64,000 bases of DNA. Origin: Argopecten irradians (lineage: Eukaryota > Mollusca > Bivalvia > Pectinida > Pectinidae). How positions within the stretch are numbered: the stretch's first letter is position 1; each line of letters opens with the position of its first letter. The stretch spans positions 13,726,318 through 13,790,317 of the forward strand of contig NC_091147.1 of assembly GCF_041381155.1 (NCBI RefSeq), given 5' to 3'. The notes under the pieces were generated by a model. The model did not search any database, was not told the DNA's origin, and saw only the letters and a program-made list of their open reading frames with translations. The position numbers were made by a program, and so were the translations under genes. Shown here piece after piece: positions 23,116 through 33,569 of the stretch.

Positions 23116-24263
23116 TGGCCTTATCTTACGAAAAAGATTTGACTCAGAACATCAGTTCAGCATCACAAACTCCAACTCATGATGAAACATGGGCCTTGGC
23201 ATCTGTGTAAAATCAATTTTGTGAGATCAATATGAAGGCCAATGGTTAAGATATTTACAGAGATGTTATCATTGCCGGTACAACATGTATCGGTAATTCC
23301 TTTCACTATAATATATAAGCCGTATGCCCTTTTTCCATGTAAACAAGTAGTGATTTGTACAATGGAAAACACAGTAAATGTAACTGTTATTGTAGTAATG
23401 TTTTCCTTTGTTAATCCTTTAGGAGTGTATAAAGGTACCATTCTGATCTATCAAACTTTCTTCCATTCCTTTCACAGTCAGACAAAGGAAAGTAACTCGA
23501 ATAGATCAGAATGAAAAAAGGTGAAGCTCATATTCACTATAAATATTTGAATACTTGTACCTTAGAATACCCTGCAATCATGGTCCGTTTTATCAGTGCA
23601 TAGACAGTTTATGTGACATATTGCTGTCACAAGAAATAGTTTACAAAATACAACATGGATAAACAGCCAAATAGATATACCATATTCGCTGTACTTCCTC
23701 CCCTAGGCCTCTGGAGGACTTAAGTTATATAAGCACACTCATCCCATAGATTTAATGATGTTTTACAATTTTATGATGCTTTTAATATCAGCATTGTAAC
23801 CGGACTATTCTTCAAAAATTCTATTTGTCTGTTGTGGAAATAAAAATCAACAAACAAATTGATAGATAATGATGTATTGATGAATCGTTTTAAAAAGATA
23901 TTTACACAGATAAATACATTAATGATGTAAATGAAATAGTCTATATTGTGATGATGACATAGATATTCTTCAATCTATGCTTTTTTAAAATACATACATC
24001 TTCAGTATCAAAAGAGCGTATGTTCATATAACAAATTCTGCAATAGTTCATCTCCATCATGATACCAGCACTGGAGTATTTGGCTCCGCCGTACGATCTG
24101 GACATAAGCTTAAGGACAACAGGTCTATCACAGTCTAAAAATCTCCTGCATTCATACTTCTGTAACATTGTTTCGACCTCTCTTAATATTTTTTTTGAAT
24201 TTTTTTTTATAAGTCCAATGAATGGTTGGAAATATTTTGGGAATTCTATCTGTCCACACCAGA

Positions 24264-24296
24264 TCAGCGATTGAGGATTCTGAAGAAATATTCAAC
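24264..24296 (-). CDS. NME7: NME7 terminal exon
   Basis: Very short coding exon. The acceptor is acttgttttccag, then V-E-Y-F-F-R-I-L-N-R and stop TGA (24264-24266). It corresponds to the family ending 'VQYFFKIL..'. It was recognised from its match to the expected C-terminus and the phase-0 join. Confidence 0.9.
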   Translation of the reverse strand, partial: VEYFFRILNR

Positions 24297-27200
24297 CTGG
24301 AAAACAAGTAAGATACCACATTACTCACAAAATCATGTATAAATTATCTTTAATGATCATCTGGACATTATTAAAGATGCTCCATTGCCGACAGAGCTTA
24401 AATGATATTCATGATTTAAACAATAATTGGTGTTTAATTGTGTATATATCTGTCTAATTAACACAAAAATACTATAAAATAATTTATCTTCCCTTTTGTG
24501 TGCATTGCACAATCAGTGTATTTTTTCGGGATGCAATTAATTATTTTTATACATATTCCAAATGTATAATTTTATAATTTATTATGCGCCCCCCCCCCCC
24601 CCCCCCGAAGTTTCATAATGGACTGTTCCACTCCTTGATTTAGGGAAGTCTAAATGTGTTTTCAGGAGAGAACAGGTAAATATTGTACCTCTAGTACTCC
24701 ATCCTCTGGTAAGTCTGTGCAGTGTACAGCGTTCTGTATCTTGTCAGTTCCAAACTTAGCTCGTAACGTCCTGGGCCTCAAGTGACGAGCAATTTCCTAT
24801 CAACAAACAGACGAAAATTTCAACTAACAAAGAGTGTTGAAAACTGAACCACTTGTGTATGTCGTTTGAAAACTAATGAAAGCAAAACTTTTATTAAGTT
24901 TGAAATTTGACAACCTATAAATTGGTTTTCTATGATATGTGTATTATATATTCAATATTACAGAGTTATCTGCCCTTGTGTTTAGGTATTGATTGTAATA
25001 TCATGAGCCTGTAGGTGTATTGTCAAATTTTTAAACGAAAATGACGTAAACTAAATGATGATGTCAAAACTGATACCTTCCCACAAGGAGATAACTCTGT
25101 GACATACAAAAACAGAATACCAGTAAAAGTTTTCATTTGCATCTTTTGAAATCTGTATTTGTGTATACCCCTATGATTCCACCAGTGATATTACTGATCA
25201 TATACCCCTTAGGGATTCTAGTACTTACAGGGTCTGTTGGGCCAACCATTTGTCGGAAGGTGACGGGCGCATCCTTGGCACGAACCTCTAATGCTATACA
25301 TGGTCCAGATGTCAGTTCGTTAACCATGGCACCATATTCCTGGACGACACCCTTGTACACCTCGAAAAACTCCTCGGCGTTGGCCTTCTCCATGTGGAAC
25401 ACCTGTAGCATGGAGATCTCAAAGCCTGTCTCCATGATTTGGCTGATGATTTCACCTGCATTTCCTGTTGGGAAATAGATTGCTAGTTAGTTAAATTGGT
25501 TCAAGTTTGACATTTTTTGTCCAATATTCTACATTATAAAAGCAGTAAAGATGATAGAAGCATCTCTTCCTCTGTATAATGTTTTATTTAAATATCTTCC
25601 CTGTATAATCTCCTATTGCGATAACCCTGCTGCCCTAAACTCATTCACCCCTGAAGACACAGTTAGACTCTTCTAAGTCAAAGACTAGACCAGTTCATTA
25701 TGAATTTAGGTGGGAATGAGTTAGGGATTGCCTCTTCTATAAAACATGATGTATTATCAACAGCTAAAACACATGTCATTTTCTGTAAAGTTCATTATTA
25801 AATGTTAACTTAGATAACTAAAAATAAAACTCTCATTATTATTTTACCTGATTTGACTGCATGAGGCTTGATAACACAGCATGTGCACTCGCTGAATTTG
25901 GCTGTGCTACGTTGTACTTGGCTTCCATTGGATGGGAAAAAGAATTCAATTTCTCTTGCTGCTGAACCAATACTATCTGAGCCATGACAGGCATTCCTGA
26001 TAGCATCTGTAACAATGAAAATAACACATATAACCTTATATGGATCTGATATGTGAAAATGACCCAAAATATGTACTGAAAATACAACATATTTTTGTTG
26101 TGTATTTTGTTTTCATGCCAAGTGACATTTCATTTAATTTCATGATTTACAGGTAAAAAGTTCAATTGCACTAGTAGTTGATTTTTTTATAGCAAACTTA
26201 TGTTCATGAATTCAATTTGGATGAGACAATGATTTGGCTTACATTATCTCCCAGTTCAGAAAACTCTTACGGGAGTTATGAGTTATCTCCCTTAATTATT
26301 TCAATTTCCAATACTATGTTTATATTCTTTTTCAAAATGCAGCATATACCGGTACATATTTAATATCGAGTGGTTTCTTTTTATACAAATACTGACAAAT
26401 TAGATTTAATATAAGCACAAAATAAATTTCTGAGCATCTACTAAGAGCAATAATGTTTCTATTTGATAGAAATATGAAAATCAGAAGATACAACTGAATC
26501 TATCAAGATTTGTCCTGCGTTACAGAGATAGAATGTGACTTACCTGTCCCAAATCGAGCCCTAATGGAGTTAGGTGCCTGTTCTCGTGCCGCAGCTGGGT
26601 CAGTCGGTCCTAGGAGGTCCGCCCACTGGGAGACACAATCTGGTCCCATCAGTTCTATCGCTATTAGTGGACCACTAGTCATGTAGCTCAAGAGATTACT
26701 GTGAGAAAAGTCAAAGACAAGAAATTTAGAATTATTTTTACCAAGGATAAGTTAGGTCTATCTTCTGTATGGAGCCCTACCACTCCAATTTTAATATCAT
26801 ATCCTGGTCTTCCAATGGACCCCCATTGACACCCTCTCTCCCATCTCAACCCTACATTGCTACAATACACTTACTCAAAATATGTTTTCCCTTGATGCTC
26901 CTGATAGAACTCATAGGCTTCGTTACGAGTCAATTGGCACATCTTCATGTTGGCAATCAGGAAACGGTTCTTAAACAGTAGATCGAGGACCTGGCCCATT
27001 TTGGGAACAGCATCTGGTTTTATTAAGCCAAGCGTCCTGAAATAAAAGTTTTTAAAGGTGATTAAAGCAATTATTCAGTTTCTGAAGATTACAAATAATT
27101 ACATCATGTCAGTTATAGCAGTGTACTGATCAATCTCTTTTAACAATTTATCATTTTATTCAATCGATGAAAAATTGGATAATAAAAAGGTAAATCAGTA

Positions 27201-29683
27201 AAAAAAAGAAGAATAAAGAGCAGAAAAACACCTCAAAGAACACAAAAGTTTTATCAATCTCATTTTTGTCTTATATTCTGTGTATTTTTTTAGGAAAATT
27301 GCCATTCTATGTAAACTAATTATAAAGTTTATTACTGAAGTGAAGGGAGGTAACTATATTACAATATAATTTTTTTCATTTGTGTTAAAGGAATTTCTTT
27401 AACTTATTAACATGTAATGTCTTTATTGATGGAGATTTGATACTAAATGAATGCATTGTACAGTTATCTACGTATTATGTGAACCATTTTGACGAAACCA
27501 AATTCATTCATATTTATTTTGAAACCAGTTGCATACCTCTCTTTTTTGTTTGCTAGTCGCCTTCTTGTAAACTCATCACCGTAGTCTACAAAATTAAGCT
27601 GTCTAGAGAATACATTTAGAGTGCTGTTGATGTAAAGGTCCTCAAGTCGCAGATCATCCATCTTCGTTCTTTTCAAAAACACTCTGTGGTTTTTGACATC
27701 AAACTGAAAATTAACGATTTAAAAATATTAAATATGATCTGTCTCTTCAGCTTGAATGATTATCACTAAGATTAGTATTTTCCCTAGTTTTCAACAGAAA
27801 AACATTCAAAGCCACAAACTTATTAATCTGAAACATATTTATGAATGATGTCACTAATTATAGTCTGAACATGTAGTATTAAGTTTTTAGGATATCTTAA
27901 AACAGATTAGTTATAATATTTTCCAATGATACAGTGTGTAAACAAGTATGGAGTTTTAGATAGCAGTGATTTTTCAGGATATTTTGTGAAAAAAGTTTTT
28001 GACACAAATTGGGAATTTTTAATTGCAAATACACTGTAGTGGTTTAAGGGAAAAGTTAACCAATACTGAACATGGTGTTATACCCAATAGGTAATTTATT
28101 ATTGTAGAACTGTTTTATTTTATGATATATACTTGTTTTTACATTGACCTGTATATCATCAACAAAACAATCTTTTATCTTTTTTTTCCCTCAGCAATTC
28201 AATTAGGGAATTTTTCATTGTAATTGGGAAAAATATAGGGGGGTTTGGCATTGGGAATGGGGTCGTTTACCGACCCCAGTTATAGAAGGAGAAAAATCAC
28301 TGAATAGCATACCATCTCCACAGTTTTGTCCTTCACATAGTACATGAACTGGTATCTGCGTTTGAAGGCAGCATGGGGATCATACCACTCTGCAATAAAG
28401 CAGTATCTGTCTTCACAGCCCTCACTCTGAAAGGAAACAACGGAGGTAATTCAAGTTTCTGAAGAACAATTTCGAAAAGTACAATTTTGTTATCTCATTT
28501 TGTTTCCAATGTTTATCAATGTTACCATCATTCTTTGAATCTAAAAGTATATAAAAATCGTGAAAGCCTTTCTATATCTATGATAAAGAATCACCTCAAA
28601 GTTCCAGTTAATATGAATACCCATACAATATAAATGTACATGCATGTCAGAACAGACAATTTGTGTTCATGTTGTAAATGCAGAGTAGCACTAATGAGTA
28701 TACATGTATTGTACTCTAAAAATATTTTCTCAAAACAAAAAGGAATATAAAGTTTCTGCTCCTTTATATATATAATGGACAATTCCTATGGTCAACTGAA
28801 CTGACTAAGTATGTAGTGTATGGTGGAAGTTAGGTTCAACGTCACTAAAATTCTATTACAGGTCATAATGTGCATCTTTTACTAAATGTGATTTGATGTA
28901 AATACACGTATTCAGTTTCATTATACATGTACAGTAGCTATATAGCTAGTCACAATGCCTAAATTTAGGGGGATTTCCTCAGCAGTTTTTCTTTGAGGAA
29001 GGTGTCAACCCCAGGATGTGATCGATGCATACTCAGATATGTACTTTTTTTCATTAATTAAAAAAAAAATTAACAAAAATAATGATCGCGTGTAATGAAA
29101 GCATTTGCTTAGCTATGCACTATATGCAGATAACTGAAGAAACACCGTTCATCTAAGCAGTTGCAGATTGTCAGATATCCAGTTACCAAGTAAATTAAAT
29201 TTATATATACATCTTCACATAAAACTCACATGATGTCGGACAGTCTTGCTACTGGTAATTACTTGTTTCTTATAAGGAATCTTAATCGTTAGCATACAGT
29301 TGAGCTTTTGTACATATCATTCAATTACCATATTAACCATGATATTATTAGTGATCATCAATATCTGTGCATAAACTCTATCAGCTATATATTGCTGTAC
29401 AAGATAAACAAAACACACATTTTTGGTTTCGTTAATGTTGCTTCTTATCAGTTTGGCGATATTGTCTGCGTCAGTAATGTTAATAATGTGATACCAATGT
29501 GTGAATTTATGTTAAAAATAATCACCATGTGATGAAAAGTAAATCTGTGATTCAAAACATGTTCAAACTTCGCTGACAAAGTCAGAAAACAGCTTGCATT
29601 TTCCATTCAAAATCATGCCACTAGTAACATGTTTCATCCTAGTTATTAACATATATGTCAACGTAAGTGTTTCATCTTACCAT
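24264..29683 (-). CDS. NME7: NME7, nucleoside diphosphate kinase family protein
   Basis: Ciliary/centrosomal member of the NDK family; in vertebrates it is a gamma-tubulin ring complex component and an axonemal microtubule inner protein. Exons in transcript order: 29681-29683 (ATG only, tentative), 28313-28426, 27537-27703, 26875-27036, 26544-26698, 25848-26006, 25229-25464, 24689-24796, 24264-24296. The phases agree throughout and give about 378 residues (human 376). Domains: DM10 at about 2-91 (DRYCFIAEWYDPHAAFKRRY), NDK A at about 95-235 with NACHGSD (His at about 208), NDK B at about 240-370 with NAVHCTD (His at about 357). Both domains therefore keep the catalytic-type histidine. The C-terminus is VEYFFRILNR. 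The gene is head to head with blzf1. Everything from exon 2 onward is secure; only the initiator exon is inferred. Confidence 0.96.
24372..24589. repeat. MITE-like element 'taaagatgctcca' family, truncated copy
   Basis: It begins 'taaagatgctccattgccga' like the complete copies at 40152-40530 and 57030-57391, shares 'aacaataattg', 'attaacacaaaaa' and 'tttttcgggatgcaattaat', and then breaks off before the far inverted end, shortly before a poly-C run. It lies in an intron of nme7. Confidence 0.7.
24590..24606 (+). repeat. Poly-C run
   Basis: About 17 consecutive C at the junction between the truncated element at 24372 and a partial copy of the 85-bp palindromic family. Homopolymer length is error-prone in assemblies. 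Confidence 0.9.
24607..24668. repeat. Partial copy of the 85-bp palindromic family
   Basis: 'gaagtttcataatggactgt' then 'tccactccttgatttag' and 'aagtctaaatgtgttttcag' match the interior of the 85-bp family. The usual left end 'actcattcacccctgaa' is replaced by the poly-C run. Confidence 0.65.
24689..24796 (-). CDS. NME7: NME7 exon 8, active-site histidine of domain B
   Basis: The acceptor is gtttgttgatag. It has 36 codons, EIARHLRPRTLRAKFGTDKI then QNAVHCTDLPEDGVLE, with the active-site His in NAVHCTD. The reading frame runs on into 'VQYLPVLS' and a stop, but the donor GAG|gtacaa and the matching terminal exon give the family C-terminus, so splicing is preferred. Confidence 0.95.
24960..25102. 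repeat. Inverted-repeat element with 'cagagttatctgccctt' end
   Basis: The left end 'cagagttatctgcccttgtg' and the right end, inverted, 'cacagagttatctccttgtg' are nearly the same, and 'ggtat' continues the match. It is a compact MITE-like element of about 143 bp in an nme7 intron. Related 'gagttatctgccctt' sequence occurs near 1395-1440 and 'gagttatctccctt' near 26280. Confidence 0.6.
25229..25464 (-). CDS. NME7: NME7 exon 7, NDK domain B
   Basis: The acceptor is tttcccaacag. It encodes (G)NAGEIISQIMETGFEISML, then EEFFEVYKGVVQEYGAMVNE and SGPCIALEV, ending in MVGPTDP. EVYKGVV and SGPC(I/V)A(L/M)E are typical of domain B in NME7. The donor is GACCCT|gtaagt, phase 0. Confidence 0.95.
25638..25724. 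repeat. 85-bp palindromic repeat in an nme7 intron
   Basis: It starts 'actcattcacccctgaagac' and ends 'gaatttaggtgggaatgagt'. The ends are inverted with mismatches, and the interior 'tagactcttctaagtcaaag' is shared with the copies at 13441 and 38972. Confidence 0.8.
25848..26006 (-). CDS. NME7: NME7 exon 6, active-site histidine of domain A
   Basis: The acceptor is ttcattgttacag. It encodes (D)AIRNACHGSDSIGSAAREIE then FFFP, containing the NDK active-site motif NACHGSD, followed by the inter-domain linker and the first strand of domain B (CTCCVIKPHAVKSG). The donor is AAATCAG|gtaaaa, phase 1. Confidence 0.95.
26544..26698 (-). CDS. NME7: NME7 exon 5, NDK domain A core
   Basis: It encodes (D)NLLSYMTSGPLIAIELMG, then LLGPTDPAAAREQAP and SIRARFGT. 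SGPLIAIEL and the LLGPTDP / SIRARFGT blocks are NDK core motifs. The donor is GGGACAG|gtaagt, phase 1. Confidence 0.95.
26875..27036 (-). CDS. NME7: NME7 exon 4, start of NDK domain A
   Basis: The acceptor is cttttatttcag. It encodes (R)TLGLIKPDAVPKMGQVLDLL and then FKNRFLIANMKMCQLTRNEA; LIKPDA is the NDK fold's first strand motif. The donor is TTTTGA|gtaagt, phase 2. Confidence 0.95.
27537..27703 (-). CDS. NME7: NME7 exon 3, DM10 domain end
   Basis: The acceptor is tcagttttcag-type and the donor AAAGAGAG|gtatgc, phase 2. It encodes FDVKNHRVFLKRTKMDDLRL and continues through EDLY, NVFSRQLNFVDYGDEFTRRR to ANKKER, following the family sequence closely. Confidence 0.95.
27962..28304. repeat. 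Possible inverted-end repeat in an nme7 intron
   Basis: The left end has 'agcagtgatttttcagg' and the right end, inverted, 'attcagtgatttttctcctt'. Inside are 'aattgggaattttt' and the hairpin 'ggggtcgtttaccgacccc'. No second copy was seen in the window, so the boundaries are tentative. Confidence 0.4.
28313..28426 (-). CDS. NME7: NME7 exon 2, DM10 domain start
   Basis: On the minus strand: acceptor tttcctttcag, donor GAGATG|gtatgc, 38 codons in phase 0. It encodes SEGCEDRYCFIAEWYDPHAA then FKRRYQFMYYVKDKTVEM; IAEWYDP is the signature opening of the NME7 DM10 domain. Confidence 0.95.
29681..29683 (-). CDS. NME7: NME7 putative initiator exon (Met codon only)
   Basis: Exon 2 begins in phase 0 with SEGCEDRYCF and has no upstream Met. 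The nearest suitable upstream structure is AACAAAAATG|gtaagatg on the minus strand, a good donor directly after an ATG with a purine at -3. This gives M-SEGCEDRYCFIAEWYDP, close to the family N-terminus. A separate unseen exon is possible. Confidence 0.5.
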
Positions 29684-29760
29684 TTTTGTTTCATTCACTG
29701 TTGTAATCCAAAGAACAATCGCTCAAATTCGATCTCATCAATGTCCCTCCAAAGCCCGGT

Positions 29761-29775
29761 GTTGTTGTTGGCAAC
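29761..29775. promoter_or_regulatory. RFX X-box-like motif
   Basis: 'gttgttgttggcaac' fits the X-box layout RYYNYY-N3-RRNRAC with a perfect GGCAAC half site. It is 78 bp upstream of the putative nme7 ATG. RFX factors drive ciliary genes through such sites, and NME7 is a ciliary gene. It could fall within the 5'UTR, as the start site is unknown. Confidence 0.5.
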
Positions 29776-29810
29776 AGTCTGTCCACTGTTAGGACGTAAC
29801 AATGATTTTG

Positions 29811-29815
29811 ATTGG
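29811..29815 (-). promoter_or_regulatory. Inverted CCAAT box (NF-Y type)
   Basis: Plus-strand 'gattggctg' is CAGCCAATC on the minus strand, 128 bp upstream of the putative nme7 ATG and 36 bp beyond the X-box-like site. CCAAT boxes are frequent in bidirectional promoters. Confidence 0.4.
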
Positions 29816-29825
29816 CTGACCAGTC

Positions 29826-29871
29826 TACTTCCTTTCTAGATCAAGGGAGGTAATAAATCAACAGGAAGTGA
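29826..29871. promoter_or_regulatory. Paired ETS-type sites
   Basis: 'acttcc' at about 29827-29832 (GGAAGT on minus) and 'aggaagtg' at 29863-29870 (plus) face opposite ways within 45 bp. ETS cores are typical of bidirectional housekeeping promoters; chance occurrence is possible. Confidence 0.35.
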
Positions 29872-31920
29872 GTCCATAATTTCCAACTTCGGCGAATGAT
29901 GAAAATTGTGAATTTACCGGGATAACTTGCGCTCTGATCCGTATTTTAATGTAAGTTTCCAATAATATCATCATTTATAATGATCAGCAGATAGGGACAA
30001 AACAGCCCCACTTTTTTTAACATGATGTCCGTTTTTGAGGTCTCTTATTAGAGTCGATCTGTCATTCATCTATTTGTCTGTCGCACCTCAGCTAGCATAT
30101 CACTCATCATTGTCTGTAGAAACAGAGGGAAATAGGTATGGTCATCACTTTAGTATGACATTAGGTTCTAAAATATGACTTTTTTTTTTTATCTTAACAT
30201 GAAGTTCATAAGTACAATTTAACTGTTTGATAATTGTTACTTGAACCCTGCCTAATACTCTTGAGCTGTTCAGAAAACAAGACCTCCAAATAAAACATTT
30301 TTTATCACCATTTGTCTTAGTGCAGCGAACCGTGACGACCTTATGATATGTGAATGATGTCAATCACCCTACGGCAATTGTCATTTCTGACCATCAAGTG
30401 TACATGTGGATAGAGATACTTACTTAATGTACAATATATGTTATTTATTTAAGCATTGATGTCAATATTTTTTAACTTCATCGGGGTATGACAGAAATTT
30501 GGTTTGCAAACTGTGTGAATCCACGTAGTTACATCAATGCTAACAATGAATTTTTCAGACTACTTGATATCACAAGATATGTTTAAACGTACAATTCCAT
30601 TGATTTTCCAAAGGATTATTATTTCTAAATCAATACGCAACGTCAACGTCTCTATTGTGACTTCATGATAATGTCTGCTTTTCGCGCCAATCTCAAACCT
30701 TTTCTTCATAGTATATGAAGAAAAAGAATCTACCAATAGGAAAGTCAGATTTAGTATGTAAACAAATCAAAATTAATAATATAGATTTTTTATCAGAATA
30801 ACTTAATATGTACTGTATAGAAACACCTAGGTTTTTTTTTGTTTAACTTTCGCAAGCGCACAGGCATACTCGTTACATCATACTTCCATGGTTAAATACA
30901 TCTGCTAGTTGCCGAAGGTAAATCGAGTAAATGAAAAGAGTTACTCTTGGCCACATAAGTATCTATTTAGTATGAAAATCATTCGCAAATGTAAATTTAC
31001 CCGTGTTAACTAATACTTAATTTTGCTGTAGTTCAAACACCCAGATAATGTAAAATCATCGAAAACACAGAAGATGAACCGACAACACATGTAGTCTGAC
31101 CTTTACCTTATCAGATTTAACCAATCACAAAGCAAAGTTGCCAGCAAAATTTTACATACATTGTATGTGGTAGCATTGAAGTGCCGTCCGTTATGTACTT
31201 TTTTGGCATGTGCGGAAATGCCAACACCAAAGTTTCTAATAAATACAAATTCAGAAATTGATTTGTACTTATTATACTGGATTATGGATAAGATATGTTT
31301 TCAGTTCTTAGATATAGGTAGGTCTCACCAACAACGATACAAAATAAGTTTGCAATCTTAGAATTTAAGTAACTTATATTCGCTAATCCCAGAAATGATG
31401 TTCTCACTAAAAACATGTCTGTATATAAATAATTTCATTTGAAATTTTAACATTTTAAGTATATCCGATAATCCTATTTGACGTCTTGGATTTTTGTGTG
31501 AACAGAATCGAAAGTATGACGCATATGGGATTCTGTACATGTTTTTCACTGACACAATACCACAAAAACTGGTGACGTCACGTACACATAAGAGAGTTGA
31601 CCCTGATATACAACCTGAGGTAAACAACAATAACTAATTTAGATAAAATATAGCAGGGAAATCCACTTAAGTCATACACTAATGTTTTTTCTTCCAGGTT
31701 TTGTTCTTATTTCGGAATATTACGTGCTAATATCTTAGCTTAATACCTCAAAAACTGGGGACTGGCTGGTACAGTAGTATGCTGTTTAGCTGAAAAAGTT
31801 AATTCAAATTTTGCTGTAATTATATAACTTATGGGAAATTTCAAAAATTTCCAAATTTCGCAATAAAAATTAATTTTTTTCTTATTGTAAATCAACATGT
31901 ACATACAGGTCATGATCATG

Positions 31921-32170
31921 CAGCGACCATTTCTTGCTATCGCCAAGTACCAATTCTCGGCATTGCATGCCATGTGTATTTGTATGATTACACACAAATT
32001 TTCAAGCAATATTTTGTAGGAACCTGCATGGTAGCGTCTTCTATCAGAAGATGACTTTATTCATGAAAATTTGGGTGTAACCATATATACACATATACAT
32101 GTACATATATAATATGTACACATGCGATGGCGAGAATGGGTACTTGGTGAGAATTGGTCACCTGTCAGTA
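31921..32170. repeat. MITE-like element, 'gcgaccaattctt' family, copy 2
   Basis: It shares ordered blocks with 21972-22150. Here the inverted ends are clearer: 'cgccaagtaccaattctcg' on the left, and 'gagaatgggtacttggtga' plus 'gagaattggtcacctgtca' on the right. Confidence 0.65.
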
Positions 32171-33053
32171 GATCGAGTAATAGAAAATTAAAAATCATGA
32201 CACTGACTTAACTTTTGCAGTTTGAGATATTCTTTATAACCTTGAGGTATCAATTTTTGTGCACCCTAACTGTCAGGCTGTGAAAAAGAAATAAAAGAAG
32301 CTCAAACTTATCATTATCCATATAATATTATTTACTCAATACTGATGACCAAAACTAGGGCATATTTACCACATCTCCTATATACATGACAGTTGGAATT
32401 ACTTCATTGTCCCATGTATTCATTATTTGTGCCTCAACACTTGTAAGGCATACAGTGTTCAATCTACGATTATTTTTCGTGGGCCCTTTTCAATAGTTTT
32501 TGTGAAAACAATGGGTTCCACAGTGTAATAGATACCCATTCCCAGAAATTTCATGGGTCCTTTTAAAATTCTGTAAGTCCAGGACTCACGATGCGCACGT
32601 AGATTTATCACTGGGCATATATTGACAGATAAGTCCTGCGGTCAATCTGTTGTTGCAGGTTAATTGGAATTCATTGTACAAAATCGAAGAAAATACTTGT
32701 TTAAGCGTTTTGCGGACTTTACCCTGGTGTGGATAATATACGGGAAATTTATTATGGTACAAAACTTGTGTCCAAATATAAAAGTGTTTTTGGTAGATTA
32801 AAACTGGCTAGCAGACTTTCTTTTATCGTCATTTTTCAATGATAAGGAATAAAAAGCCGTTCTGCTATCTAATTATATCTGGATTAATGATATCATTGCT
32901 TTCTGTGAACATAACATCAACCAGAAATCAATGTGTACAGTTAATGATGTGTGTGAAAATGGATCACCTTGGAAAAGCATTGTTAATGAACTGAAACTAA
33001 CTGATGTTTATACAGGTCTGCTTCTTTATTCTTGTAGAAACTAGAAAGCAGAC

Positions 33054-33569
33054 ATGGACTCTGCTGTACCAATGAACCCACCGTCAAAACGGGTGACCAG
33101 AACACAATCTATGACAAGTTTGAATGGCAAAGGAACAATACTGCTGAGAGAAGCAAAGCCAAAATACAGCTTCCTAACCCAAAAACCCACAGCAGTTGTA
33201 GTCTCAACTCCTAGTATGCCAAGCATAACAGATCTGGGAAACACCGCCAGTCCACCTAAGCCTATCAGTAAGGTAGAGCCGCTTCCGGGAAAAGCCAATC
33301 CACTTTCTGGAAAGGTCATTCCACTTCCTGGAAAGGTCAATCCACTTTCGGGAAATAGTGCCACCAATATCCAACAGACAAGTTCAAGTCCGAATCTCAA
33401 TTCCACAGAGCTGAAAAAGTTTCCTTCTCTGGAGTGTCTGCCATTTCCTGATTTATTGGGGAATCAACTAAGCTCCCTCCAAAGTCAAAATACAGAACTA
33501 AAAGATGAGAATGAAAGACTGAAGAAAGAAATGGAAAACATGAAAAGACAGCTTGACGTTCAGTTTCAA
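33054..33569 (+). CDS. BLZF1: BLZF1 first coding exon
   Basis: 172 codons after the acceptor ttctttattcttgtag (exon starts 33038). It starts MDSAVPMNPPSKRVTRTQSM, is basic and Ser/Thr/Pro-rich, contains the PL(P/S)GK heptapeptide repeat, and enters the coiled coil at SQNTELKDENERLKKEMENM. The donor is TTTCAA|gtatgt, phase 0. Confidence 0.93.

Larger units (their letters stand above)
16716..24263. other. yki 3'UTR and convergent intergenic region
   Basis: The first part must be yki 3'UTR; how far it reaches is unknown. AATAAA occurs at 18816-18821 and 19551-19556. No conserved ORF was recognised. Recognisable repeats are the element at 21972-22150 (second copy near 31.9 kb), a repeat of the 'cctttatagacaggt' family at about 22855-22985, and a SINE-central-domain fragment at about 23041-23115 (minus). 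yki and nme7 converge here, so some of the sequence near 24 kb is nme7 3'UTR. Confidence 0.5.
29684..33037. promoter_or_regulatory. Shared upstream region of nme7 and blzf1
   Basis: The nme7 start (minus strand, 29683) and the first coding exon of blzf1 (plus strand, acceptor at 33037) face away from each other. The part next to nme7 holds an X-box-like site, an inverted CCAAT and two ETS-type GGAAGT cores within about 110 bp. blzf1's coding exon is preceded by a splice acceptor (ttctttattcttgtag), so it must have at least one untranslated upstream exon, probably in this interval; I could not place it. A MITE-like element lies at 31921-32170. Confidence 0.6.

Noticed and set aside
33041-33406. 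121-codon minus-strand ORF with repeated FPGSG/FPESG
   Set aside because: It is the antisense of the blzf1 first coding exon; its repeats are the complement of the 21-bp minisatellite.
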